From Fictibacillus macauensis ZFHKF-1 (lineage in GTDB: Bacteria; Bacillota; Bacilli; Bacillales; Fictibacillaceae), in assembly GCF_000269865.1 (NCBI RefSeq), contig NZ_AKKV01000024.1:186001-250000 (forward strand): DNA of 64,000 nt. The letters are read 5' to 3'. The notes below the pieces were generated by a model that saw only the letters and a program-made list of their open reading frames with translations, was not told the DNA's origin and searched no databases. Both the position numbers and the translations under genes were made by a program. Position 1 is the stretch's first letter. Every line of letters begins with the position of its first letter. This document shows, piece after piece, positions 44,116 to 52,944 of this stretch.

Positions 44116-46125
44116 TTAGCGTTTAACGCCGTGTTGTAATTGATACATTTGATAATAATACCCTTGATCTTGCATTAATTCTTCATGCGTTCCTTGCTCA
44201 GAAATGATCCCATTTTTCAAAACTAGAATTTGATTCGCTTCTTTAATTGTAGAAAGTCGATGGGCAATAACGAAAGTCGTTCTATTTTTTTGTACGACTC
44301 GCAACGCATGTTGGATGATGCTTTCCGTCTCTGTATCGATATTCGCTGTCGCTTCATCTAAAACAAGAATGGCTGGATTAATAACGAGCGCACGTGCAAA
44401 AGAAAGCAGCTGTCGCTCTCCAGCCGATAACGTACTTCCTTTTTCTAATACTGGTTCATCTAACCCCATTGGCAATGCTTCCACAAAAGCTAAAGCTCCT
44501 ACATCTGCTAAAGCTTGGACAATTTGTTCCCGCGAGATGTCAGGGTTACCTAACGAAACATTGGAAGCAATCGTCCCTGTAAATAAATACGGCTCTTGTA
44601 ATACAATCCCGACTTGTGAACGAACTTGTTGTGCTGACATAGCTCGCATGTCTTGGCCATCAAGAAAAATTTGTCCATCGTACTGCTCATAATATCGCAG
44701 CAACACGTTCAATATGGAACTTTTCCCAGAACCGGTGTGACCAACTAAAGCAATTGTTTCACCTGACTTAGCGTGAAAAGAAAGATTTTTTAACACGGGC
44801 TCCTCTGGTTGGTAACTAAAGTTAACGTTTTGGAAAACAACGTCTCCACGTAAACGAGATGTAGCTGCGCTACCCACTTTTGTTCCTTTTTCATCTAACA
44901 ATGCAAATACACGCTCCGCTGCCGTCAGTGATTGCTCCATGCGTGATAACTGTTCTACCATCCCTGTTATAGGCTCAAAAAGGCGGGTTAAATAGTCTAC
45001 GAATGCATACAACACACCTGCTGAAATGAGCAGTTGATGATTCAACAGATTGCTACCGAAATACCATATTACAGCGACAAACGATAAATTTCGTAATACG
45101 CCAACCAAATTATGCGACGTGAAACTATCTAAATTCAATAATTTCTTTTGATACGTAAAATAAGCTTTATTTTCTTGTTCAAATTGTGCCTGAACCCTTT
45201 TTCCTGCTGTAAACGTACGAATGATAGGTAGCCCTTGAATACTTTCATATATCATTCCATTAATGACACCATACAGCTCTCTAAGCTTACGATTATAGCG
45301 CGAAGCTAGTTTTCGATAAAATCGAATCCATAGCACCATAATGGGAATGAGTATTAAACAAATACATGCTAGTCGGACATCTAAAAGAAATAATGCAATA
45401 AATATACCCACCATATACACAATGCCTGTAAAGAAATGAGCTAATACATTTACAAATAATTCTTTAATCGCTTCTGTATCATTTGTAACCTTTGAGACGA
45501 TCGTTCCTGCTTGCTGGGAGTCAAAAAATGAAACAGGCAATTGCTGTAGACGCTTAAAGACATCTTGGCGCAATTTTTTCACAACAAGATTGGAGGATCG
45601 CAACAATAAGTAGCGTTGTCCATAATGAAACACACCAGCTAACAACAGCAGCACAGCATACAAACTAATCAACGCAATCACACCCGGAACTTCCGGTTGA
45701 TAAAATGCCCAAATTTGTTTATTAGAGAGTGCTATTGCGTTATATTCTGTTTGTTTTTTTCCGTTTTTTATGATTAATTTTCCGTTTTGATAGGATTTTT
45801 CTCCTTTATGTTGTATGGCTCCTTTTACAAAATAATAATCATGTCCGGTTTGAACAATGGATACTTGTTCCCTCTGTTTGCGAGCAGATGAAACGTGGTC
45901 ACCACGAATATATGCCTTTCCACCGTATAATACGGCGTGATTTTCTTTCGGAGAACCTTCATACCACGTTTGTTCTATTCCGAGTATATGACGATCAATG
46001 AGTGCTTTACCGATAAATGGACCGGTTAACTCCGTTCCAACGGCAAGTGCTAATAACAATAGGGCAAGACTAAATGTTTTCTTGTACTGTGCTGCATAGT
46101 GATACAGCCGTTTCATACTATTCAT
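44116..46125 (-). CDS. bmrD: Heterodimeric ABC multidrug exporter subunit BmrD (YheH)
   Basis: 669-residue half-transporter: six membrane helices with a large extracellular insertion of about 90 residues between the first two (about 45-140), as in B. subtilis YheH. ATPase: Walker A GHTGSGKSS, signature LSAGERQLLSFARAL, Walker B ILVLDEATANID with a canonical catalytic Glu. Pairs with BmrC, whose site is degenerate. Start at 46123-46125 (GAGGTTGAT site) overlaps bmrC by 8 bases; the frame extends 35 codons further inside bmrC but without cause. Second gene of the attenuated operon. Confidence 0.92.
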   Translation of the reverse strand: MNSMKRLYHYAAQYKKTFSLALLLLALAVGTELTGPFIGKALIDRHILGIEQTWYEGSPKENHAVLYGGKAYIRGDHVSSARKQREQVSIVQTGHDYYFVKGAIQHKGEKSYQNGKLIIKNGKKQTEYNAIALSNKQIWAFYQPEVPGVIALISLYAVLLLLAGVFHYGQRYLLLRSSNLVVKKLRQDVFKRLQQLPVSFFDSQQAGTIVSKVTNDTEAIKELFVNVLAHFFTGIVYMVGIFIALFLLDVRLACICLILIPIMVLWIRFYRKLASRYNRKLRELYGVINGMIYESIQGLPIIRTFTAGKRVQAQFEQENKAYFTYQKKLLNLDSFTSHNLVGVLRNLSFVAVIWYFGSNLLNHQLLISAGVLYAFVDYLTRLFEPITGMVEQLSRMEQSLTAAERVFALLDEKGTKVGSAATSRLRGDVVFQNVNFSYQPEEPVLKNLSFHAKSGETIALVGHTGSGKSSILNVLLRYYEQYDGQIFLDGQDMRAMSAQQVRSQVGIVLQEPYLFTGTIASNVSLGNPDISREQIVQALADVGALAFVEALPMGLDEPVLEKGSTLSAGERQLLSFARALVINPAILVLDEATANIDTETESIIQHALRVVQKNRTTFVIAHRLSTIKEANQILVLKNGIISEQGTHEELMQDQGYYYQMYQLQHGVKR

Positions 46126-47863
46126 TTTTATCAACCTCAATACTCTGTCGATCATACTGCTCTTTATACCAACCATTTTGTTGTAACAATTGTTCATGTG
46201 TTCCTTGTTCGACAATCGCGCCCTTCTCAAGAACGATAATATGATTTGCGTGCATAACTGCCGACAAGCGATGGGTGGCGATTAAGTTTGTTTTGTCCTT
46301 ACGCTCTTCACGAAGGTGCTTAATAATGGTTGCCTCCGTTTTTGCATCTACTGCAGACAGTGCATCATCTAGAAGGAGAATTTCAGGTTGAACGTATAGT
46401 GCACGTGCAATGGCAATTCGCTGCTTTTGACCTCCTGATAATGATACACCGCGTTCCCCAACCTCCGTTTGCAATCCATGGGAAAATTGCTGTACATCTT
46501 TTTCAAACGCCGCCATCGCTATTACGTGGTGTAATCGTTGTTCATTGATCTCCTCACTACCAAACGTAATATTTTCTTGTAGTGTTTTAGAAAATAACAT
46601 GACTTCCTGCGAAACATAACCAAGCATTTGATGCAAAGCTTCCAATGAGTAGCAATCAATGGAATGACCAGATAGTCTAATTTTTCCCGATTGTAGGGGA
46701 TATTCTCGAAGGATTTGCTTTAGAAACGTTGATTTTCCTGAGCCTGTTTTTCCAACAATACCAAGTGTTTCTCCTTTTTTTAGAACAATTGACACATCCT
46801 TCAATTGTGGTTCTTGCGCGGTTGGATAACGAAACGTTACATGTTCAAAGGAGAGATCTGTAGCCTCCGGTAATGGAAGAGGATGGCGCGGCTCTTCTAC
46901 ATCGACAGGATAGTTCATCGTTTCATTGACACGATCTAACGAAGCATTACCTTGCTGCATAATATTAATGAGTTCTCCTACCGCAAACATTGGCCAAATC
47001 ATAAGACCAAGATACACGTTAAACGTTACAAGCTCACCTAACGTCACTTCGTTATGAAAAACGAGATACGCGCCATAGCCAAGACCAATTACATAGCTAA
47101 AGCCCGCTAATATTTTTATCGTCGGTTCAAACAAAGCATCAATTTTGGCAAGCTTCATATTTTTTTGAAATACGTCTTCTGTTTTTTGGAAAAATGACTG
47201 CATGTCTTCTTGTTCTTTAACATACGCACGGATTACACGAACACCGGTAACACTTTCTAATACTTGATTGTTCATCGCACCAAACGCAGCTTGTGATTCT
47301 GTGAAACGATGATGAACTTTTCCACCATATATGCTCATTGCTACAGCCATTAATGGCAAAGGAATCATGGCAGCAAGCGTAAGCTTCCAACTAATAAGAA
47401 AGCCCATTGTACAAAACAATACAAGCGTATAAATACTTGAATCTACAAGTGTCATGATGCCAAATCCAGCTGTTACAGAAATGCTGCGCAAATCATTCGT
47501 TCCCCTCGCCATTAAATCTCCCGAAGGAAACAGTTCATAAAATCGTGGCGTCATGCTTAACAACTTCTTCATATAACTTGAGCGTAAAGACCGCTCCACT
47601 AAAAAAGCACCACCGAATAATTGATAATTCATCACATACGTTAACAAAAAAATGACGACTAACAATCCACTATAAAACCATAACGTTGTCGTTAATGATT
47701 CCAAACTTAACGTCTCAGAAGCAATCTCATCGACGACATTGCCTAACAATTTTGGCGGAATCACTTCTAAGACACCAAGAAGAATTAACGTTCCGATGGC
47801 TATGCTGTATCTCTTCCATTCTTTTTTAAAGAACCATCGTAAATTGTACAGTACCGAAAACAT
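46118..47863 (-). CDS. bmrC: Heterodimeric ABC multidrug exporter subunit BmrC (YheI)
   Basis: 581-residue half-transporter, six membrane helices (about 15-300) plus ATPase domain: Walker A GKTGSGKST, signature VSLSGGQKQRIAIARAL, Walker B EILLLDDALSAVDAKTE. Asp replaces the catalytic Glu after the Walker B Asp, as expected for the degenerate site of BmrC. BmrCD exports drugs such as Hoechst 33342 and doxorubicin and is induced by ribosome-targeting antibiotics in B. subtilis. Preceded by a leader peptide and terminator (47899-48072) that fit this control. Confidence 0.93.
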   Translation of the reverse strand: MFSVLYNLRWFFKKEWKRYSIAIGTLILLGVLEVIPPKLLGNVVDEIASETLSLESLTTTLWFYSGLLVVIFLLTYVMNYQLFGGAFLVERSLRSSYMKKLLSMTPRFYELFPSGDLMARGTNDLRSISVTAGFGIMTLVDSSIYTLVLFCTMGFLISWKLTLAAMIPLPLMAVAMSIYGGKVHHRFTESQAAFGAMNNQVLESVTGVRVIRAYVKEQEDMQSFFQKTEDVFQKNMKLAKIDALFEPTIKILAGFSYVIGLGYGAYLVFHNEVTLGELVTFNVYLGLMIWPMFAVGELINIMQQGNASLDRVNETMNYPVDVEEPRHPLPLPEATDLSFEHVTFRYPTAQEPQLKDVSIVLKKGETLGIVGKTGSGKSTFLKQILREYPLQSGKIRLSGHSIDCYSLEALHQMLGYVSQEVMLFSKTLQENITFGSEEINEQRLHHVIAMAAFEKDVQQFSHGLQTEVGERGVSLSGGQKQRIAIARALYVQPEILLLDDALSAVDAKTEATIIKHLREERKDKTNLIATHRLSAVMHANHIIVLEKGAIVEQGTHEQLLQQNGWYKEQYDRQSIEVDKNE

Positions 47864-47898
47864 TCTTTAATCCTCTTTTCTCTCTTTTCTACTATGCA

Positions 47899-47931
47899 AA
47901 AAAGCATACCTCCCTTGTTGGAGATATGCTT
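47899..47931 (-). terminator. Attenuator terminator in the bmrCD leader
   Basis: AAGCATATCTCC / GGAGGTATGCTT stem followed by TTTTTTG in the minus direction, between the leader peptide and bmrC. A second hairpin (ACATC-CACAA / TTGTG-GATGT) at 47947-47973 precedes it and could compete in an antitermination fold. Confidence 0.82.
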
Positions 47932-48000
47932 CCATTAACATCTTTCACATCCACAAGCGATTGTGACTGATGTTTTTATACGAACGCAAAAAATGTTGAA

Positions 48001-48072
48001 TTAAAACATGCGATTACGGGACGAACAATCAGTCATAAGTTTGTTGTTTTGTTTCATGATGTACTTGTTCAT
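48001..48072 (-). CDS. BmrB-like leader peptide of the bmrCD operon
   Basis: 23-codon frame starting MNKYIMKQNNKLMTDCSS and ending in RMF, with AAAGGA 9-10 bases upstream and a clear promoter (48113-48142). It precedes two hairpins, the second a terminator. In B. subtilis, bmrB (yheJ) encodes a leader peptide upstream of bmrCD whose translation controls a terminator, so ribosome stalling by antibiotics switches the exporter on. The peptide here is shorter than the 54 codons known there; role inferred from position and structure. Confidence 0.75.
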   Translation of the reverse strand: MNKYIMKQNNKLMTDCSSRNRMF

Positions 48073-48112
48073 CTTCTTATCCGTCCTTTCTTTTTCTAGA
48101 GAATGTAAAATA

Positions 48113-48142
48113 ATCGTACCACTAGTAGAAAGATTTTGTCAA
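48113..48142 (-). promoter_or_regulatory. Promoter of the bmr leader
   Basis: In the minus direction TTGACA (48142-48137), 18 bases, TACGAT (48118-48113), with the leader peptide start 41 bases on. Confidence 0.75.
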
Positions 48143-48242
48143 AACGAGCTAAACTAGATAAAAAATAAATCCCATAATCTATTCATAACGAAAATGATTT
48201 ATAATGTAAATATCTACAATGTAATACTGTAAAGGAGATTAC

Positions 48243-48577
48243 ATGCAAAACAAGCACTCATTACACTTATTCCCTGTCATGGACGGCCTGACCAAAGTTT
48301 AAAATGGAATGGTAAACCTTTACCGTTATGCGCTCGTTGTACAGCCATGTACGGCGCCTATCTTTCTCTTCCTTTGATCGGTTTTTTTCCATTCATGCAT
48401 TCCATCATACTTGCTTTCTGTTTACAACTACCGATGATGGTAGACGGTTTCACGCAACTGTGGAAATGGCGAGAAAGCAACAATGGATTACGAGTAGTTA
48501 CAGGATGCCTAAGTGGTTTTGGACAATGCTTGTTAATCTGGTATTTAGCTGACGTATTATTCACCTTATTAAACTAA
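48243..48577 (+). pseudogene. DUF2085 membrane protein, frameshifted near its start
   Basis: An ATG with perfect AAAGGAG site at 48243 opens MQNKHSLHLFP, but that frame stops at 48300. From 48275 another frame continues with the DUF2085 signature CHGRPDQSLKWNGKPLPLC then ARCTAMYGAY and two to three membrane segments up to 48577. That second frame has no start codon before 48275 downstream of its own stop at 48230. Restoring one T in the TTCCC run at 48270-48274 joins them into one 111-residue protein of normal family length. Either a recent inactivating mutation or a sequencing error. Function of the family is unknown; two CxxC-like Cys motifs suggest metal binding. Confidence 0.75.
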
Positions 48578-48603
48578 TTATTACATACGAAAGGAAGGGA
48601 ACC

Positions 48604-48834
48604 ATGTTTATTGCTCTTATAATAACCGTTATGGCCCAATTGATTGCCAGTATTAACTTTTTTATATCTGGTAGTGTGCTCACGGGTGTTGCTCTTCTTG
48701 GAACCAGCTCCACCATTGGTGCAGGTACCTTTGTGTATTATCAACATTTAGAAGAAAAAAAGACCAGATTGCAAAAGGCCAAAACGTGTGTAGATGATAC
48801 CATCGCTTCAATCCCATGTATTGAGCTTGACTGA
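48604..48834 (+). CDS. Hypothetical membrane protein, 76 residues
   Basis: Not recognised. Two hydrophobic helices (about 2-22 and 26-46) and a charged C-terminal tail with two cysteines. AAAGGAAGGG before the ATG and a terminator after the stop support it. It lies 26 bases after the DUF2085 frame and may be its operon partner. Confidence 0.55.
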   Translation: MFIALIITVMAQLIASINFFISGSVLTGVALLGTSSTIGAGTFVYYQHLEEKKTRLQKAKTCVDDTIASIPCIELD

Positions 48835-48878
48835 TGCAGCATTAAATTCGATTGTTGTGATTAATACATATAAAAAAG

Positions 48879-48912
48879 AAGAGTTGTTCTCAGCTATGAA
48901 GAACAACTCTTT
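48879..48912 (+). terminator. Terminator after the 76-residue gene
   Basis: AAGAGTTGTTC / GAACAACTCTT 11-bp perfect stem followed by TATTATATTT. Confidence 0.8.
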
Positions 48913-48973
48913 ATTATATTTCTATACGACTTCGCTTTCGAGCTCGTTTTTTTAATACTGTACGCCACGAAGC

Positions 48974-49528
48974 CTAACTTATAGAAGAAAGCACTCTATG
49001 TTCCCATGCCACTTTACAATCATCGGCTACATTCGGAATGATATACTGTTCTACTACTTGCACGATCACCTTTTCGGAAACAATATTATAAAAGGAAATA
49101 GCCTCCCATGTTTGATCGCTCTTAAGAATAGATAGCTGCTTAAAGACCATCCCCGTGCTCGATCGCGTATGCCAATCTGTGCTAAGCACTCTCATTTGCT
49201 GAAAAGGCACAACCTCTCCTTTTCGATTTATAATCCCTTCATGTGTTACCGTCATCAATACTTTGTTTTTTGAAAACAAAAGCGTCATGAAGGTAAACAA
49301 AGCAAATCCAAAAAAAAGGATTCCCAGACTACAAACGAATATTCCAATCACCATTTTAAAAGAAACATCCGTATCTAAGGCTAACCAAATGCCCACCATA
49401 CCAACGATCACCATGAGTGAAGCGAGAAACATAAAACGTCCCGCATCTCTAGATCGATACACGACGCGTATACCTTCTTTCGTTTTTTCCGTATTCATCG
49501 TTCCATCTTCGCCTCCATATCTGCTCAT
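48974..49528 (-). CDS. Hypothetical membrane protein with PH-like C-terminal domain
   Basis: 184 residues (174 if the ATG at 49496-49498 is used; neither start has an ideal ribosome site). Two membrane helices (about 30-50 and 58-85) followed by a cytosolic beta-rich region (VLMTVTHEGIINRKGEVVPF, MRVLSTDW, EAISFYNIVSEKVIVQV) resembling bacterial PH-like domains of unknown function. No firm family name. Lies alone between the exporter region and the riboflavin operon. Confidence 0.6.
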   Translation of the reverse strand: MSRYGGEDGTMNTEKTKEGIRVVYRSRDAGRFMFLASLMVIVGMVGIWLALDTDVSFKMVIGIFVCSLGILFFGFALFTFMTLLFSKNKVLMTVTHEGIINRKGEVVPFQQMRVLSTDWHTRSSTGMVFKQLSILKSDQTWEAISFYNIVSEKVIVQVVEQYIIPNVADDCKVAWEHRVLSSIS

Positions 49529-49613
49529 TCTGTAAGGAAAACATATCCAACTTTATTATCTAAAGAACCTTCTTCCTATTCAATAGGTCCATTTACACTT
49601 TATCCTTTGAAAA

Positions 49614-49660
49614 CAAAAAAAGATGAAACCAGTATACTAAAAAACTGGCTTCACCTTTTT
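49614..49660 (-). terminator. Terminator of the riboflavin operon
   Basis: AAAAGGTGAAGCCAGT / ACTGGTTTCATCTTTT stem (G-U and mismatch tolerated) with T-run, just after the ribH stop. Confidence 0.8.
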
Positions 49661-49668
49661 ATTAAAAA

Positions 49669-50133
49669 TTAAAACTGTTTATTTAAATTGGCCATTTCAA
49701 TTGCTGCCGCTGCCGCTTCCCAGCCTTTATTTCCAGCTTTCGTACCAGCACGCTCAATTGCTTGTTCAATGGAGTCTGTTGTTAATACACCGAAGATAAC
49801 GGGTACTCCTGATTGAAGAGATGCTTGTGATACACCTTTTGCCGCCTCATTACAAACATAATCAAAGTGTGGCGTAGATCCACGAATGACCGTTCCAAGC
49901 GTAATGACGGCATCATACTTACCAGAGTCGGCCATTTTTTTAGCAATTAGAGGGATTTCAAACGCTCCAGGTACCCAGGCAATGTCCACATTTTCTTCTT
50001 CAACGCCGTGGCGTTTTAACGCATCTTGTGCACCGCTTAATAATTTACCTGTAATGAATTCATTAAACCGTCCTACGATAATTCCTACCTTTAACCCTGA
50101 TCCTACTAAGTTTCCTTCAAAGATATTTGCCAT
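49669..50133 (-). CDS. ribH: 6,7-dimethyl-8-ribityllumazine synthase RibH
   Basis: 154 residues, normal length. Condenses the ribitylamino-uracil with dihydroxybutanone phosphate; forms a 60-mer icosahedral capsid in Bacillus. Seen: [32 protein letters not shown], catalytic His in [12 protein letters not shown] and [16 protein letters not shown]. Last gene of the operon, 15 bases after ribBA, with GAGGAGG site. Confidence 0.95.
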   Translation of the reverse strand: MANIFEGNLVGSGLKVGIIVGRFNEFITGKLLSGAQDALKRHGVEEENVDIAWVPGAFEIPLIAKKMADSGKYDAVITLGTVIRGSTPHFDYVCNEAAKGVSQASLQSGVPVIFGVLTTDSIEQAIERAGTKAGNKGWEAAAAAIEMANLNKQF

Positions 50134-50148
50134 TCTTTGTTCCTCCTC

Positions 50149-51342
50149 TTAAAACTTCAGCATGTGGCCTAGTTTTGATTGTTTTGTTTTTAAATAGTTT
50201 TCATTGTCTTTTAGCGTTGGCATTTGAATAGGCACGCGCTCTGTAACCTCAAGTCCATAACCGCTTAAACCTGTTATTTTACGTGGATTATTTGTTAATA
50301 AACGCATTTTTTTAATGCCTAGTTCTTTTAAAATTTGCGCGCCAATTCCATAGTTGCGCAAATCGGGTGCAAAGCCTAACTTCTCATTGGCTTCCACTGT
50401 GTCGTATCCTTCTTCTTGCAGCTTGTAGGCACGCATTTTATTTAACAAGCCGATGCCGCGCCCTTCCTGTCTCATATATAAAAGTACACCATTGTCAGCT
50501 TCTTGTATTTGTTTGAGCGCAGCATGTAGCTGAGGCCCACAATCACAACGATGGGAACCGAAAACATCACCTGTTAAACATTCGGAATGAACACGAACGA
50601 GAATCGGCTGCTCAGGATCAATCGTACCTTTTACAAGGGCGATATGCTCCTTGTCATCAACAAGATTTGTAAATCCGACCGCAGTAAACTCGCCAAAATC
50701 GGTTGGTAATTGAATCGCCACTTCTTTCGTAACTAGTTTTTCTTTTTGATTGCGGTAATGAATAAGATCTTTAATCGTAATGAGCTTTACGTTATGTTCT
50801 TTTGCCAATTCACGTAATTCTGGCACTCGCGCCATCGTTCCATCTTCATTCATAATTTCACAAATCATGCCTGCGGGCTTTGCACCTGCTAATACTGCAA
50901 GATCAACGGCAGCTTCTGTATGACCTGCACGTTGCAGTACACCACCGCCTTTAGCAATCAGTGGAAAGATGTGGCCGGGTCTTTTGAAATCTTGGCTTTT
51001 CGCTCCATCTTCCACTAGTTTTTGAATCGTTAAGGCACGTTCAGCTGCCGATATACCCGTAGTCGTTAATTTATGATCAATACTAATTGTAAAGGCGGTG
51101 CCGTGAGAGTCTGTATTATGTGTAACCATTGGTGATAGTTCTAATTTAGTCGCTAAATTTTCATCAATTGGTGTACAAATAAGCCCCCGTCCATGACGCG
51201 CCATAAAGTTCACACTCTCAGCCGTGACTTTTTCGGCAATCGCCACGAAATCACCTTCATTTTCACGATCCTCATCATCTACTACAATGACTGGTTTCCC
51301 CGCCTTTAAATCTTCAATTGCTTCTTCGATTGAATGAAACAT
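50149..51342 (-). CDS. ribBA: Bifunctional GTP cyclohydrolase II / dihydroxybutanone phosphate synthase RibBA
   Basis: 397 residues (called ribA in B. subtilis). N-terminal RibB domain (1-200) with [26 protein letters not shown] and [13 protein letters not shown]-terminal RibA domain (about 205-397) with the zinc motif [20 protein letters not shown] and [16 protein letters not shown]. Makes both precursors of riboflavin from GTP and ribulose 5-phosphate. AAAGGAGGG site. Middle gene of ribE-ribBA-ribH. Confidence 0.95.
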   Translation of the reverse strand: MFHSIEEAIEDLKAGKPVIVVDDEDRENEGDFVAIAEKVTAESVNFMARHGRGLICTPIDENLATKLELSPMVTHNTDSHGTAFTISIDHKLTTTGISAAERALTIQKLVEDGAKSQDFKRPGHIFPLIAKGGGVLQRAGHTEAAVDLAVLAGAKPAGMICEIMNEDGTMARVPELRELAKEHNVKLITIKDLIHYRNQKEKLVTKEVAIQLPTDFGEFTAVGFTNLVDDKEHIALVKGTIDPEQPILVRVHSECLTGDVFGSHRCDCGPQLHAALKQIQEADNGVLLYMRQEGRGIGLLNKMRAYKLQEEGYDTVEANEKLGFAPDLRNYGIGAQILKELGIKKMRLLTNNPRKITGLSGYGLEVTERVPIQMPTLKDNENYLKTKQSKLGHMLKF

Positions 51343-51360
51343 ATGACACCCTCCTTTTCT

Positions 51361-52008
51361 TTAAAATCCATGTTCTGTTAAATATTCTAAGGAAATTCCT
51401 TGTTTTTTCTCGTTGCCTTGCTTTCCTGTGACAAACTTCTCAACATATTTACCGAGTAGATCGCACTCAATATTAACGGTATCGCCAGCCCCTTTATACC
51501 CTAAGACGGTATGTTCAACCGTATGAGGAATGAGGGAAATCGTAAACGAGTAATCGGTCAAACCGAAAATCGTTAAGCTCGTTCCATCTACTGTAATCGA
51601 GCCTTTTAATAGCATATAATGGCTTAGTTCCTGCTCAACACCAATCTCATAATAGATAGCATTTTTTTCTGAACGCTTGTTCAGAATTTGTCCAGTTCCG
51701 TCCACATGACCACTAACAAAGTGGCCACCGAATCTACCCTGAGCGGACATCGCTCTCTCTAAATTAACCTTCGAACGAAGGGATAGGCGTGTTAGCCCTG
51801 TGCTTCGATACGTTTCCGGCATCACATCCACAGTAAATTCTTGAGCTGTAAAAGAAGTAACGGTTAAACAAACACCGTTTACAGCAATGCTATCTCCGAG
51901 TTGCACATCCTTTAAAATGTTAGAAGCGGCAATGGTTAACACAATGGTCTCATTGCCTTTTGCAATCTTCGCAATGGAGCCAATTTCTTCAATAATCCCT
52001 GTAAACAT
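51361..52008 (-). CDS. ribE: Riboflavin synthase alpha subunit RibE
   Basis: 215 residues in two similar beta-barrel halves: MFTGIIEEIGSI and FVSGHVDGTGQI as paired starts, NGVCLTV and DGTSLTIFGL as the paired substrate loops. Disproportionates two lumazines to riboflavin. First gene after the FMN riboswitch; ribD, which opens the operon in B. subtilis, is not present between riboswitch and ribE. GAGGAGG site upstream. Confidence 0.94.
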   Translation of the reverse strand: MFTGIIEEIGSIAKIAKGNETIVLTIAASNILKDVQLGDSIAVNGVCLTVTSFTAQEFTVDVMPETYRSTGLTRLSLRSKVNLERAMSAQGRFGGHFVSGHVDGTGQILNKRSEKNAIYYEIGVEQELSHYMLLKGSITVDGTSLTIFGLTDYSFTISLIPHTVEHTVLGYKGAGDTVNIECDLLGKYVEKFVTGKQGNEKKQGISLEYLTEHGF

Positions 52009-52090
52009 TTCTGTTCCTCCTCTCCACCTGTCATTGTTTATTTAGCGTTCCTTAGGAATGTTCATAGTTTTAAAGTGTTCAGAAGCATGC

Positions 52091-52126
52091 AAAAAACCCC
52101 GGAAGACATACTTCTCCCGGGGTTTG
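52091..52126 (-). terminator. Riboswitch-controlled terminator of the rib operon
   Basis: AACCCCGGGAGAAG / CTTCCGGGGTT stem followed by TTTTTTGC, lying between the FMN aptamer and ribE. Confidence 0.88.
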
Positions 52127-52229
52127 GATGATCATTTTTTCTGAACAATCTCATCACACTAATTGTTAGCATTGCCAAACAAGCCTTTAGTAGTGTCTTT
52201 TTTGACACACTAAAAAGCAATGCTACATT

Positions 52230-52372
52230 CCTTCTCCCATCCAGACTATACTGTCGGCTCTGGAGTTGCACCAGATCCACCGTCTATGCGAATGCACAGC
52301 CGGGTCACGGACTAAGAGGCACTTTGCCTCATCACCGCCGGTTGGGAATTTCACCCGACCCCGAAGACGGCC
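52230..52372 (-). ncRNA. FMN riboswitch (RFN element)
   Basis: In the minus direction the aptamer reads CTTCGGGGTCGGGTGAAATT, CCGGCGGTGATGAGG, AGTCCGTGACCCGGC, GGTGGATCTGGTGCAACTCC and GAGCCGACAGTATAGTCTGG, then ATGGGAGAAGG closing P1. All conserved RFN blocks are present. FMN binding is expected to favour the terminator at 52091-52126 and stop rib transcription. Confidence 0.96.
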
Positions 52373-52413
52373 GTTAAGAAACGGCACGAGTAGTGTTATT
52401 AAGTTTGGTTCTT

Positions 52414-52442
52414 ATTATACACTAGATGCCCATATACAGCAA
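52414..52442 (-). promoter_or_regulatory. Sigma-A promoter of the riboflavin operon
   Basis: In the minus direction TTGCTG (52442-52437), 17 bases, TATAAT (52419-52414), 42 bases before the aptamer. The -35 box touches the T-tract of the next terminator. Confidence 0.75.
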
Positions 52443-52468
52443 AAAGAGCCGTTTAATGGCTCTTTTTT
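52441..52468. terminator. Terminator at the prophage/rib boundary
   Basis: AAAAAGAGCC-GTTTAAT-GGCTCTTTTTT. It ends minus-strand transcripts of the prophage trio just before the rib promoter. Confidence 0.85.
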
Positions 52469-52480
52469 GCTTATAAAATC

Positions 52481-52930
52481 TTAATGTACTGCCTTCCCTA
52501 GCTCCTGTAAGATATCCAAGAAAAACGGTGACAGCTGAATCAATACATAAGCAATGGATACTTTCGCAATTCCGTTCCAGCACTCTTCAGTTTTGCCAAA
52601 CATCAATAGGAATATCTTCGCCAGGATCATGACGGATGCAACAGGTAACGATAACCCTTTTAACAACTCCAAAATAGGGTGCAGCATATGCGTAAACATT
52701 TCAGTCATTTTATCTGCTGTCCAATCGGTAACGGCATTAACTGGCATTGCTTGTGGCATCGTCATCCCATCACTCGCAAAAGCCATTGGTGCTCCAACAA
52801 ACGGCACTGCTGCCAACCCAACACTCGCACCCTTTAATAACGTTTTTAAGCGACGTTTTTCCTTGCGATTAGTTTTATACTCTCCGCTCATAAACTCACT
52901 AAATTTAATGGATTCTGTACGTCTCATCAT
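52481..52930 (-). CDS. Prophage membrane protein, hypothetical
   Basis: 149 residues from the ATG at 52928-52930 (AAGGGAGC upstream; a second ATG follows at once). N-terminal basic part (KTNRKEKRRLKTLLKGAS), a signal-like helix ending in APMAFASDG, then two hydrophobic segments (about 85-105 and 118-140). It resembles the small pilin/TrbC-like or VirB6-like membrane proteins seen near transfer ATPases, but I cannot name the family. Last gene of the trio with the FtsK-like and replication-relaxation genes. Confidence 0.6.
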   Translation of the reverse strand: MMRRTESIKFSEFMSGEYKTNRKEKRRLKTLLKGASVGLAAVPFVGAPMAFASDGMTMPQAMPVNAVTDWTADKMTEMFTHMLHPILELLKGLSLPVASVMILAKIFLLMFGKTEECWNGIAKVSIAYVLIQLSPFFLDILQELGKAVH

Positions 52931-52944
52931 GGTGTCAGCTCCCT

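Noticed and set aside
44315-44692. 125-codon plus-strand frame
   Set aside because: Antisense to the ATPase domain of bmrD; composition mirrors the conserved motifs.
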